Assembly: GCA_020284085.1 (NCBI GenBank)
Contig: JACEVL010000341.1
Location: 1,107,377 to 1,171,376, forward strand
Direction of reading: 5' to 3'
Source of the DNA: Aporrectodea caliginosa
Lineage: Eukaryota; Annelida; Clitellata; Crassiclitellata; Lumbricidae
Length of the DNA: 64,000 nucleotides
Both the position numbers and the translations under genes were made by a program. Shown here piece after piece: positions 33,647 through 47,100 of this stretch. Each line of letters begins with the position of its first letter. The first letter of the stretch is position 1. The notes beneath the pieces were generated by a model. That model searched no databases. It was not told where the DNA came from and saw nothing but the letters and a program-made list of their open reading frames with translations.

Positions 33647-33857
33647 GATTTGGATCCAACGAACTCTTTGGGGAAGTTTCGGTTACTCTTCGGCGACTCT
33701 CGAATCTTCAAGCTGGACCCAACACACGTTGCTAAGAACAGTTATTTGCAAGATCTATGTTACAAACAATTCTTATTCGTGCACGGCACACAGAACATTA
33801 TACCACTTTAAATAAAAAAATGTATATAGCACCTCTTCAAAACATTATATTTTAAAA

Positions 33858-34508
33858 CAGTGGCGGCGCTACAGCAGGTCGCAGCAGGTCATTTGACCTG
33901 CCCATTTTGCTCCCGACCTGCTTAATGACCTGCTTAAAATTCTTTGGAATTTTTAATATCTTCTTTACATTTAAAACATCAACATCTGTCCCATAGGATC
34001 ACTATTGCAATTATTAGATCTAAACGACATTTTTACGTTTATGTCAACTGCTGTAGTTGACAGTTGTAATGCCGTGAGATATGTGGGCGATTTTTTTCAT
34101 TACTTCAACAAATCTACAAACTAGTCAGCACGGGATCTGTTCACCCAAAGTGGATTGTCTCCAAAAAGAATTCTATGCAAATGAGCCAACGGTTGAACTC
34201 AAGCGTCTTTCGCAAACTATAGATGGACAGCCCAAGTGTTATCATGTGAAGCAACTTTTAAAAGATTGGAGTACTTATGAAACTCCTGATCATTGCTGAT
34301 GGTGATAATCAAGAAGAGCACAATAGTCATGTTTGATGTCAAATTTAATCTGCTAAGTAATTTTTATCACTTTATTGTGTGACCAGTTTCCATTGACAAC
34401 AACAGCGCAGCATCATTAGTAATGTGACTAAAAAGTTTAACGTTTTAATGCTCTATTGTTTTAATGCTATACAACAATTGGGCTGTAAATTCCATAATAA
34501 TTTTCTTC

Positions 34509-34552
<44 letters not shown>

Positions 34553-34678
34553 TATATATAATACAGTATATATATATATATATACTAAGTTATGTTAGCA
34601 TCAAACTCAAACATTAATTTCTTTGACCTGCTGAATTACTCCCATACCTGCTGCATTGCATACCTGGCGCCGCCACTG
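33858..34678. mobile_element. Non-autonomous hAT-like element
   Basis: The termini CAGTGGCGGCGC face each other, and the perfect 8-bp duplication TTTTAAAA flanks 33858 and 34678. Repeated GACCTGC motifs lie near both ends, a (TA)n run lies at 34510-34590, and a 72-codon open frame without known similarity lies at 34081. It sits about 210 bp upstream of the ORP start codon. Confidence 0.88.
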
Positions 34679-34930
34679 TTTTAAAATAGCACTCTACTCA
34701 GAAGTGTGTGCAATAGACAATTCATCATCTGTTCCTAACTGCAGATGACTTGGATCTAGGGATCGATATACCAAGCAGTTAGCCACACACCAGACAGTAA
34801 TCAATAACAACAACAATAGTAACAATAGCACCAAAAACAACAGGACAACAATAAAAGCCACAATAGCACTAGTAACAACAGCCACATTAGCACCAGTAAC
34901 AACAATAACGATATATTGATGTGTTAGCAC

Positions 34931-35059
34931 CAGTGTTAGAATCGTCTTGCCCTAGCATTTTTTGGACATTGCTTATGGCTGTCACACAGAAAAATCTGGA
35001 CGTTTTGGACGTTTTTTACGGACGTAAAATCGGCCATTTGGGCGTTAATGGAAACACTG
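34931..35059. mobile_element. 129-bp hAT-like MITE
   Basis: It starts CAGTGTTAG and ends with AACACTG, and is bounded on both sides by the perfect 8-bp duplication GTTAGCAC (34923-34930 and 35060-35067). The interior has GGACGTTTTGGACG repeats. Confidence 0.8.
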
Positions 35060-35067
35060 GTTAGCAC

Positions 35068-37561
35068 AATATACTAACCAGATACAGATCAACTTTTTGG
35101 GAGGTGGTTTTAAAGGTGCTACATAAATCATTTAGATAGCACCACAAAACCAGCAACATTGGCTATTAATCAAAATCGGTGGCTAATCCAAATTAGAGGG
35201 TGAAATGCCAAGAGTGGAGTCCGAGAAGACCCGGAACAACCGACGGAGGATACGAGTCCAGGAAACGAGTTTTTATTAAGATCTAAAAGGCAAAAATTTT
35301 ATCTCCAAAAGACAGCAATGTAATATGATATAAAAATCTCTGGAATTCATCAGCACTAAACTTCTAGAAGACCAGCTTAACATGTAACGCAATGTAAATC
35401 TCGTACATTTCTTTACACTACACAAAGTCTCAACAAGGAAGGCAAGCTTAAACACTGGCAAAATTCTAAATACACCATCTTCACAACCAGCAATTTAAAT
35501 ATTATAAACGTGTTACAAGACATTTTAAAAGACGCAGACAATTGAAAGCGTCTGAATTGTGTCAACTGTGCTTTGACAACAACTGTCTTCAATAGGTAGG
35601 GTCGACAAAGTGGCCGAGTGAGTAAACATGCGCTATAAAAATCATCCGATCTGGGCATACTAGTCTGTCGACGGCGCGGGTGACAGTATTTACTCAGCAC
35701 AATTCAGAATTTAATTAAACTTGTTCCTTGTTGTTATTTTAAACAAGAAACTATTGTTTTAATAACACAATACATTCAATTTACTCAAACCCCATTTTAT
35801 TAGCAGTCCAAATAAATAATTATTAGTTTGTTACCAATTTTCAAAAAGTGCTTTGCAAGGCGCGAAACGCTTTAAGGCCAGGAAATTTTTGAACCAAAAT
35901 ACAGCAAATAGTTTCCTATTTGAAGTGTACAGCAAATAAATCTTAAAATGAACGAACGAAAACCGATAATTTTAATCAAACCTTTTGTCTAACTTGACCA
36001 GCAGCTGACGAAGTCCTTTTAAACACCGCTCCCTTCAACACGCCGGTGCGACGACCTTATATCGCACTGAATGCAGTAAGAATATATTATATCGTCAGCG
36101 ATAATCTGAGCCATAACATTCAGAAAACGTATTATACCAAGTGCGATCGGTCTTAATCGCCAGCCCCGCCAACCACGGTTATTCAAAACTTCGGTTGTGG
36201 TATTTTATTTAGAAAGTAAGTACGATCGTTTACCGAGTATTTTGTTCAATTCTTTCAAATCAATTCACTCATTTCGGGGAGCCGCAACTTTGGTAGTCCA
36301 CTTTGTCCATGAAAGCTCACACAAGTTTTGGCTCTGTGCTGCCAAAATACAACTTTTTGGAAACATTAGTACTATAAAAAAGTAAGTGATCTACTCTTAT
36401 ATCGAATACAATGTAAGTAAGTAAAGTAAGTGTGTTCTTTATTATGTATAACTTTATCCAGCTTAGGTATGTGTTTGGCTAAGGTTGGTTCACACAACTT
36501 TTTAACACTTCCCGGGCCATGTATTCACTGGTAAAAAAACTGTAAGCTAATTAACTCCTTCAGTAAATTCATTTGAGAACAGCAGCATCCTTTCAATGGG
36601 GGGACTCTGTGAGCAGTTCCTTTAAGCGGCGATAGGCGTCGCCAGTATGTGATGTGGTCAAACTTTAGACAACTTGAGGGTAAATGAACCATAGACATCA
36701 TATATTAAATGTAAGATGTCTATGAAATAAACCTACCGCACAACAGAGCACACATTTTACCTAGAGTAGCCAAACTATATCCCATCCTGGCGCCACCTAT
36801 AGCAGCCATTTTACAGAGTCCCCCATTCGTTGGTAAACATAATTAATAATAACAATAATAATAATATATAATAATAATAATAATAATAAACCTCTACTGA
36901 CTGCAAGTCCGAGGTCCGTGATTGGCATCCATTTAATAACATAGCACAAAATTGCCTAAAGAGACAACAAAAGTAAAAACAGAAAATTGCCTCATTTGAA
37001 CTGACTTTTAATACCAAAAGCAGCCTACATGCAGTACATTGCACATATTTATATTTCATAATTATTTTATTATAAAAAAAAACAGGCTGCACAGAATTTG
37101 AAAAACATGCAACTCTGAACACGTATTAAAATCAACAGCAGTCTTCTTTTGAGGTAAATGACATACACTGACAACCACATAAACAATCATTACCGGTAAT
37201 CATGATAGAAAATTAAACTTCCTTTAGTTATCTAATAGTCACACACGATCCAAACTCCTAGTCCCTTAATTGTCAAACGGTTCTTAAAGTTTAAAGACGA
37301 CTCATTACAAATAACGATTACAAGGGTTCTACAAATCAACAATTACGAAAGTTATGTAAATAAGTAGGAAAAATATCTTGAATTTCAGTGCAAAAATAGA
37401 TAAACTCAGACATCAACAAATACAGTGATTTCTGTAAATACTGAAATGACTCAACTTCAACCGCACAACCTCTTTAATCGTGCTCGTCAAATTACAATAA
37501 TGAAATCTCAATTGATCAACCTGAATCTGTTTTGTTGACTCGGGGACTACACTGACTTGGG
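35068..37561. other. Intergenic region between FGGY (3' end) and ORP (5' end)
   Basis: No exon was found. The minus strand has CTTAATAAAAACTCG near 35275-35265 within a GC-richer stretch (35195-35270), reminiscent of an LTR poly(A) region, but the borders were not found. AAGTAAGTAAGTAAAG with a retroposon-like end lies at 36415-36470, and an ATA/AAT microsatellite at 36840-36890. Confidence 0.4.
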
Positions 37562-37631
37562 TTAACACTCTAATGATGAGAGTGTACTAAAAGTGACTGA
37601 GAAACCAATGCAGCTTGTCATTAAAGTGTTA
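37562..37631. mobile_element. 70-bp palindromic mini-element, copy 2
   Basis: The ends TTAACACTCTAATGA and TCATTAAAGTGTTA are inverted. Its internal sequence AAAAGTGA, then GAAACCAATGCAGC, matches copy 1 at 30449-30518. Confidence 0.65.
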
Positions 37632-38023
37632 CGTTACATCAACTGTCACCAAGTGTATTTCAAACAAAGGTTGCACATGCGAAATCAGTCAAGCCTCAGG
37701 AGAACATCCGTAAACTATGAATACACAACTGGAAAACTCTCTACTGCCTCACGTTCGCAACTCTCTTTGCAAGACTTTCACTCTAAACTGAAAACTTTCC
37801 AGTCTACTTACGACTTAATGTTTCCCCGGGTACAATGTGCACTTCTGAACTTTGTAAGGATGGCATTATCAAATTACAGTTGCATCGTCCATTGTATATA
37901 CATACGCACATGTATATACATACATCAAATATATACCACAATTCAGAAGGCAAAGTTTATAATAGAGCTTCCTGAAACAGAAAAATGCAGTTGGATCAGT
38001 CTGTTCTAATACTCGTGATATCC

Positions 38024-38029
38024 TTTATT
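38024..38029 (-). terminator. FGGY: AATAAA poly(A) signal of FGGY
   Basis: It lies 29 bp past the stop codon on the minus strand, so the 3' UTR is probably very short if this signal is used. Confidence 0.7.
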
Positions 38030-38057
38030 AGAGGCAGGCAGTGATCTTCGGCATGGA

Positions 38058-38145
38058 TTAGCTCGCTTCTCCCGCCATGATCTCCTGATACTGTTTCTGG
38101 TGTGCAACCATACTTAGAAAGACTTGGTACTTGCGTCGATGAAAC
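38058..38145 (-). CDS. FGGY: FGGY exon 15 (stop codon)
   Basis: Encodes [20 protein letters not shown] then EIMAGEAS and TAA. The human end has YDKKYQVFLKLVEHQKEY. Confidence 0.93.
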
Positions 38146-41100
38146 CTGAATGACAAGAAAAATGGACAGAGTGAAGAAAACTTTCGAACAAGAAACAGCA
38201 TACATGTACCTTAAAAGACTAATGCATTATAAATTTAATAAAATAAAGAGGAAGAAATTACAATAAAATAACCCAGTCATTGTAAACATCAGTACAACAG
38301 AAACAGGATTGGAAAAGAATTGAAAAACCCAATACATGATGTATTCACTTCCTTCAAAAAGCGACTCCAAACTCACTATTTCTCCTTGGCCATCACTTGG
38401 ATATCTTACTGCATCTTCCTCTGGCTGACTATCTGTGCCTCAGATTCACATTTGGGTGTGACCTTGCACGCATTACAAATTTATTTAATAATAATAATAA
38501 TAGTAATAATAATAGTAGTAGTAGTAGTAGTAATAATAATAATAATAATAATAATAATATGCATGTATATATCAGGACACTTCACATAGCACATTCTAAG
38601 TACTGGTACCTCACATAAGCACTGTGATATGATGGAGAGCTGACAGTCCTGCGCTACTTAACTGTTTTCTTGTGCATTGGGCTCCAAATCTTCCTCTGAA
38701 AAATGCAAACTCTTCCACCCCAAACGACTCAAGAAGTATCTTCAGTTTATCCCACTCTGCACCACGTCTCTGGAACGATCTTTCTCTTGAATTCCGCAAA
38801 TTTTCCTCCTCCACCATCTTGCCATTCATTCACCAAATTTTCGGCTATTCCTCCACCACTCAAAACCAAGTCTCACCTCTTGAAGAATTCCCCAGGCCCC
38901 TCTGCATTCGCACCGAACGGAAAAGAAGTGGCAAAAGTAGACGGTGACTTACTCTCTGTCATCTGCATTTGGAAAGACAAGGGTTCCAGTACCAGACATC
39001 GCAACCATTGCATCCTACAAGATCACAAACAGATCAATCTAAGTACTCAAACAACCCATTCTGTAACTCTATACCCTGCAGTATAAAAAAATGACAAGTA
39101 TAGGGTAACATGCATGTATTCATTCATTCATTTCAGAACATTTATAGCAAAGCGCCCTTAAGTTCTGCTAACTTAGTGGACTGTTGCATCGGAGTTTCAC
39201 GCCGAGCGCATGAAATGCCTGAGTGAAGGACTTGCCCAGGGTTCTTACACGGCAGCTTGAGTGGATTCGAACCCGCAGGCCCTCCGTATGCAAGGCACCA
39301 AATATACCCCTTGAGGTGGATTCGAACCCGAAACCCTCCGGTTGAACATACCTCTACACCACCGCGCTCTATTATGTTATACATATGAATATATCTGCGA
39401 CAATGCAGTCATTCCTTCTCTGGTTGGTCCAACAACCTGGAACAGGCTTCCCTTGGCTATACACCACCTCCAAACTGTTCTCAGTTTCACCAACTACTGA
39501 AGACAGCTTTTTTCCACTTGGCCCTTGTCAGGAGCTCTCTGAGCAGGGATTTTGAAGGGGTGCTATATAAATGACAATTATATTGGTTGATATGCATGTA
39601 TGTATGTTACATCGCGCCACCACATGGCTGAATAATGTATGCTGCTCCTTCCTGGTGGGGTTTCACTTCGGCAGATGATTGAGCTAGAGTTGAAAATTTC
39701 TGAGGATTACGGGGGTACCTCAAGGAGATTCTACGACACCTCCTAAACTGTTCTCCAGTTTTCATCAACTATCTCTACGACCCTGTCCACATAACTACAC
39801 ATGGCCTGGGTAGACAGAGAGCACCTCTGAAGCTTGGGATCTTTACAGGGCGCTATATAAATTCTCATTGATTGGTTCACATAGCGGTGTGTCTACCTGT
39901 ATGCATTACATCGAGCCTTTAAAGAACTGTTCAAAAACACAGATAATTACTTCAATCGTTGCAAAGTCATGCGAAGCAGACGCTGCCAAAATGGCGGCAC
40001 CCAAAAGAACGGAATCCTTTGTCTCCGGAAGAACAACAGGCACGTCTAAAACATACAAGACAACATACCTCTTAGTCATACCCACGTGCCTAATCGTACC
40101 TTAATCTCTTGTACCTAAACTCCTAGCTGAAGGTGATACTTTATACAAAAGTCTTATATTATATCCTCGTTTTTCACATGTCAAGTTGTCACCTTCCACA
40201 TACATACATACACACATGATGATGATGATGATGAAGAGTTCTCTGCCCGAAGGCAGGTCCATTAGCTTTTACTCTATTCTATGCCACCTGGGGATGAGTG
40301 AGGTGGCTTCCCGTTGCCTTCCTCACAGACAACTGTGGTTAAGCAACTTGTCCAAGGTTGTCCAGTGGCTTGAGGTAGATTCGAACCTGCGACCCTCCGG
40401 TTACAAAAGCATAGAACATACCGCTAAACCAAGGCTTTCCACTCCATACATAACCTCCCAGGCCTCTTTCTTCGAATTCCCACCAAAGAACCATCCGATC
40501 TCCGCCTCCCAAGCTTTCTCGTCCTCAACAAAAAATGTCTGAACATCCGCTCTGCTTCCTCTCTTGTCTCCATGACAACTGGACTCGGCTCTTCACTGGA
40601 CAACATCTCAGGACAACCCCTTTGACACAACACTCGTGAATAAGCTCTGTGCTCACCATAGCCACAGAGTAGCGCTTTAGAAATTCAAAGCTTACGATTT
40701 ACAGTCACAATCGGTCGAGATGCCACACTGTCATGAACAGCTGCCTGTTCAGCACGTGGGAGACATTTACACCACATACGCAGAAAATTTCAGAAACCGG
40801 AGAGCGGTGGAATGTCCTACCAAGGATGTCTGCGTGCAGTTGGACGAACAAGCGATTGTTGACGAGACCTCCACAAAAGTAAACCATTTCAACCGAATGA
40901 CCGGCCAACTTCATCGTCTCGATGATGTGCTTTGTACCGTACTATAGAGTGCAAATGACAAAACAAGTCTAAGAGTCAAAATGACAACAAAATCATATCA
41001 TAATCATAACATAAGCATATCATAACAGTGTAATAATCGTATCATAATCATACCAAAATTATGCCATAATCATATCATAATTACATAGCATTCATACATA

Positions 41101-44100
41101 TTAAAATGCATAAAACATACATCAGAGATGGGTAACTAATTGATTAAATTCTAATCGATTAGCTAATCGATTAGATAAACAGTAAATTCTAAGTCTAATT
41201 GATTAGCTACAAGATTTTGCTAATTCTAATCGATTAACAAATTTCAGTGGCTAATTCTAATTAATTAGCGAATTTAACCAATTGATTAGCTAATCAATTA
41301 GACATTTTTATACAAACAGCTAATTCTAACTTCTAATTGATTAGCAATTTAACTAATCATGCCCATCTCTGACAAACATACATGCATACAGAATACACAC
41401 AAACATCTACACACATAAACACGGCACATATATACATACAAACACACATAAATACATCCGCACACATACAAACAAACACACACATCCATCCATATAATTA
41501 TACATACGTACATATATAAATCCACACGTCCATACATAAGTACAGAATGAGAGGTGTGGAGATGGGGCGAATACTCACGACGAGTGCCTGCATTGTGGCC
41601 AAGTAGTGGAGCGCCAGATCCTCCGTTCCAGACGACAGACGAAGACCAGACACCTACAACAACAAAAGCAAAACAATTCAAAGTTAAAATGTCTTCCAAT
41701 TGTAATTGAACATTTATATAGCACCTCTTCCAAGAGCAAACTAATCAAACTAATCTATGCTTGAACTCAGGTGCCGTTCAGTGCTTGCTCAGTGGTATGC
41801 CAGACAGTTCCCATGGAGCTACACTGGATAAGCCTCCTTCCCAGAACTTCGTCTGAAAGATCATATATTAACCTTAAAACTGTTCTTTTTGGCCATGCTG
41901 GAGTCGGGAGCACCTCTGAATAGTGTCCTTGAAGAGGTGCTATATAAATCTTTGAATGAATGAATGAAGTAAATCTTTTTATATCCTCAACCGTCGTCGA
42001 TCCAAGGATCGGTTGGACCATGGACAATTTTGTTCCATTCAATTGTAGGGACCTTGAGCAAGTCCTTCACTCACAATTGCTCAGTGCCATCAATTGATGC
42101 TTGGTCATTAGAGAGTAACATTTAATAAATGCATAATAATAATATTAGAGAAGTTAGGTATCTATGGGTTTTGTACAGCATATTTGTATGAATCTCTCAA
42201 AAGTGCAGTGGTAATACCACGTATAAAGAGATTTCGCTCGTTTGTTCTGATTCTGCGTTTCCTTCATTACGTACCATGCCACGTGAATCTGGGTCGGCCA
42301 GAGGTGACCGGTTGCCATGGTAGTCCGGCCAGACGTGGAAGTCGTGGGTGAGGGTGCTCACGGATCTAACGTTGTCTCGTTTGACCATGAATTCTAGGAC
42401 TTCGTTGAGCACGGAATGAACGTGGATCTGGCTACAAAGAAAACAAACATTATCACCACATGTCTACCACCCACACACCTCTCTAGCAACCACCATCACC
42501 ACCTCTCTACCACTTCTACCACCCAACATCTCTACCTGAACACACTGCCACCACACACCTCTCTACCACTGCCACCACTGCACACCTCTCTACCACCAAA
42601 ACTGCAACCACCTCTCTACCACTTCAACCACATAAGACAGCTGTGTGTTCCAGTGTCAAGTCAGATGTGTCAGTCATCGTTGCACTCTGTGGCCCATGGC
42701 GATATGCAGGTGCCACCTCATCGCACTTCAACTCGAGCTCATCATGCCTTCTCGTGTGTTGGACCGTCCTACTGGAACAGTCTGCCACTGCACTTATGTA
42801 CTGTTGCCTTTCACACTGTGCAGCAGACATTTTGCTAACTGTCTTCATAATGCACTTGTTTAGACCTATTTATTAGATAGTCATAGGTAAAGAGCTTTCG
42901 AGTTACTTAAAATGTGTTGCATTAACTGTTCTCATACATACTAAAAGTTGAGCACAATTAAATTAGTTTAAATTGTTAACTGATAAGAATTAAAATTAGC
43001 AAAATCTTGTAGTGAATAGATTAGAATTAGGTTTGTTTAAAAATGTCTAATCAATTAGCTAATCATAGGCACAGCGCTTTTGTTAGACTTTACTTAAAAT
43101 GCTTTGTATGAAGTGTTCTCATTACATACCAATTACCAAAGATGAGCACAATGAAATTAGTTAAATTGTTAACCGATTAGAATTAGAATTAGCAAAATCT
43201 TGTAGCTAATAGATTAGAATTAGAATTAGCTGTTTATCTAAAAATGTCTAATCGATTAGCTAACTGATTAATTAAATTGCTTATTGATTAGAATTAGAAT
43301 TAGCTACTGAAATTTTGCTAAAATTAAATGATTAGAATTAGAATTAGCAAAATCTTGCAGCTAATCGAATAGAATTGGGAGTTTGTCTAAAAATTTCTAA
43401 TTGATTAGCTAATTGTTTATTTAAATTGCTAATCGATTAGAATTAGAATTTAGTAAAATCTTGCAGCTAATTGATTAGAATTAGCTGTTTGTCTAATTTC
43501 CTAATCGATTAGAATCTCACTGATTAGTTACCCATCTCTGATACAAGCATACATGCACCACCATCACCAACTTCACCAGTGCATCTACCACCAACATTAG
43601 GGTGGTCCTTAGCAACACGGGACAAATTTTTTAAAATCTTTTACTGGCTCCCACCCTCTCATCTGATACTCCTCTAGTAGAAAGTTATTGCTTCCAAAAA
43701 ATGGTTGTGATTGGTGCACGTTTAGGGTATGCTCAAACCACTTCTTTGTATTGCTTCCAAAAAATGGTTGTGATTGGTGCACGTTTAGGGTATGCTCAAA
43801 CCACTTCTTTGTGATGCTATACAAAAGCATAACTATGCGAAATTGCCAATGGTTAAAAAGTTTCTATCCCAATAAGTACATGGAACTCAAGGCTAAAGAA
43901 TATACTATATACTCAGATGTAAAGTGTATTCTATTCAATTTTTCATATCTTTGTCTTTTCTTTGCTGAAATAGCTTAATTATTGATAATTAGAACCTTTT
44001 TAATAATGAATAACCAGCTGTTAACTACGGTACTCCATTGGAAATGCATCGCAACTTGTCAGATATTTTAACCATTACAATGCAACGGGTTGTAGGTGTG

Positions 44101-47100
44101 TAGAGCAGGCAGCCAATAAATAGCAAGTTGATGTGACATCGTATATCTCCGCCACTACCCTACTTGTGGTAGTGCCAGTTCCAAGCTTGGAGAAAGGAGG
44201 AGGGCGACACTAATCATCTTTGTTATGACACAGCATCGTTAAACAGCAAATATATAAGCAAGTAGGAAAAGACGACGAGGGTGTTCTGAAGTAGTGTGGG
44301 CAGCTTTGGTATCTAAATAGCTGATAGCATAAGCCTTCTTTGACCAATGTAGTCGAGTAAGAACAATGGTGGAAAGACTCAGTCAGGAAGGAAAGGAATA
44401 TCCTCCATACCTTATTTCTCTGGACCAGTCCAAGATTCCAGAATTAAGACTACGTGATTTCATGACCGCGAACACGCGTAATTTCTTCAAGATTATTGAC
44501 CTGCCAGGTTCCTTCCTGGAAGTCAACCCGGAGGTCTTGCTGACAAATCCAGACTATCCTCAAGCAGAAGACGGTGCTCGAGCTTCGTGTTGATGATGAT
44601 ACTGCAGAACGAGGGGTGTCACTGATGCAAGAATACAATGATTTGCTGACAAAAGATGAGGGGCAGCTCAATTTGCTCTTCTTGTCACCAAGGAACACCG
44701 CAAGCTGTACCACGATAGCCACAATGCTACTGTCCTCCAGGGTCTCGCTTCTGCTTCATACCACACTGCTGGGACTGGACTCATCTGTACTATGAACTAC
44801 ACTTAACAGAATGCGCTATTGTGCTTGACCATTTACACTACTGCACTGCATTCGAATGATTGATCATATCATATCGGAAGCCTTCTGTTTGTGCGATTGC
44901 AGGAAATAAGCAAAAATTTCAAGTGGATTGAGCATACCCTAAACATTGACCAATATTAAAGAAATTTTATACCAAGTAGTTTCTACCAAGGGAGAACCTA
45001 TTTGGAGGGTGGGACGGTGGAATTTTGAAAGTTTAAAAATAAGGACCACCCTAACCAACATCCTCTTAACAAAAAACACAAGGATAAGGAGTGCCATACC
45101 GCCGTTCTGCATCATCAGTCACCCAGTCACGGGCCGGATGGCAGCCAATGATGTGGTCCAACTGACACAAGATAAAAAATAATCATGTTAAATTCATCAC
45201 GTTAAGTTAATCGCTTCACTCTAGTTACATTATGCCAATCAGTTTACTTTAATCACACAAGTTGTGCTAATCATTAAATTAAGCATTTCTTAGTTAATCA
45301 TGTAACATTGACAAAGTTGTTATTTCTGTTAAATTAACCAAGTTATATTAATCATGTAACATTAATCAAGTTGTTTTTCTTATTAAATTAATGAAGCTAT
45401 GTTAATCATGTTACGTTAATCATACTGTTTTCTGTGTTATGTTGATCATAATGAGAACTCATTCATACGTGGGATCATAGTTCAAGGGTCATAGAAGAAC
45501 TGACCAGTTTACCCGTTGCACTCTGACCTCCTTCGTTAAGCCAGAGACGAGGAACCATGGCTGAGTAGTAAGGACCCCAAACGCCTTTCACAAACACCGG
45601 TTCCTTGCTCACCTTAAAACCAAACACACCAATCAAAGATTTCATTTGGATGCATTTAGATTTAGACTGGATTACACTGAGACAGGATTTGATTCAGACA
45701 TGATTTGATTATAACATGATTTGATTATAACAGGATTTGATTTAGATTGGATTATATTTTGGAAGGATTTGATTTAGATTGGATTATATTACAACATGAT
45801 TTGATTATAACAGGATTTGATTTAGATTTGATTATATTACAACATGATTTGATTATAACAGGATTTGATTTAGATTGGATTATATTTTTGAAGGATTTGA
45901 TTTAGATTGGATTATATTACAACATGATTTGATTATAACAGGATTTGATTTAGATTGGATAATATTTTGGAAGGATTTAGATTTGTGACTGGGATTATAT
46001 TACAAACACATGATTTTGATCATAAACAGGATTTGGATTTGCATCGGGATCATAATACAACACGATTTGATTATAACAGGATTTGATTTAGATTGGATTA
46101 TATTACAAACATGATCTTGATTATAACAGGATTTGATTTAGATTGATTATATTACAACATGATTTGATTATAACAGGATTTGATTTAGATTGGATTATAT
46201 TACAACATGATTTGATTATAACAGGATTTGATTTAGATTGGATTATATTTACAAACATGATTTGATTATAACAGGATCTTGACTTTGATTGGATCATATT
46301 TTGGAATGACCTTGATCTTGTGACTGGACTATATCAAACACGATCTTGATTATAACAGTGATTTGATTTAGATTGATTATATTACAACATGATTTGATTA
46401 TAATAACAGGAGTTGATTTAGATTTGATTATATTACAACATGATTTGATTATAACAGGATTTGATTTAGATTGGATTATATTTTGGAAGGATTTGATTTA
46501 GATTGGATTATATTACAACATGATTTGATTATAACAGGATTTGATTTAGATTGGATTATATTACAACATGATTTGATTATAACAGGATTTGATTTAGATT
46601 GGATTATATTACAAACATGATTTGATTATAACAGGATTTGATTTAGATTGGATTATATTACAACATGACGGATTATAACAGATCTGACTTGTGACTGACT
46701 ACACACAAACACGATCTGGATCATAAATTATGATCTTGACTCCAGACTGACCATACACAAACACGATCTGGATCATAAACAGGATCTGACTCCAGACTGA
46801 CTATACCACAAACACGACTTGGATCATAAATCAAGTGATCTGACTTGAGACTGACTACACACAAACACGACCTGACTACATGATCTGATCTAGACTGACC
46901 ATACTACAAACACGATCTGACTATAAATAAGGATCTGACTCCAGACTGACTATAATTCATTGAGCACAGAAATTGAACATGGATCTGGCTACAAAGACTA
47001 AACAAACATCATCACCACATGATCTACCACCCACACATCTGATCATAAAGCACCACCTCTCTACCACTTCTACCACCCACATCTCTACCTGAACACACCA

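Noticed and set aside
34081..34299. 72-codon open frame inside the hAT-like element
   Set aside because: No recognisable transposase motif, and the element is too short to be autonomous.
35195..36115. Solo LTR on the minus strand
   Set aside because: There is an AATAAA-like poly(A) signal and a GC-richer patch, but I could not find TG..CA borders or a target duplication.
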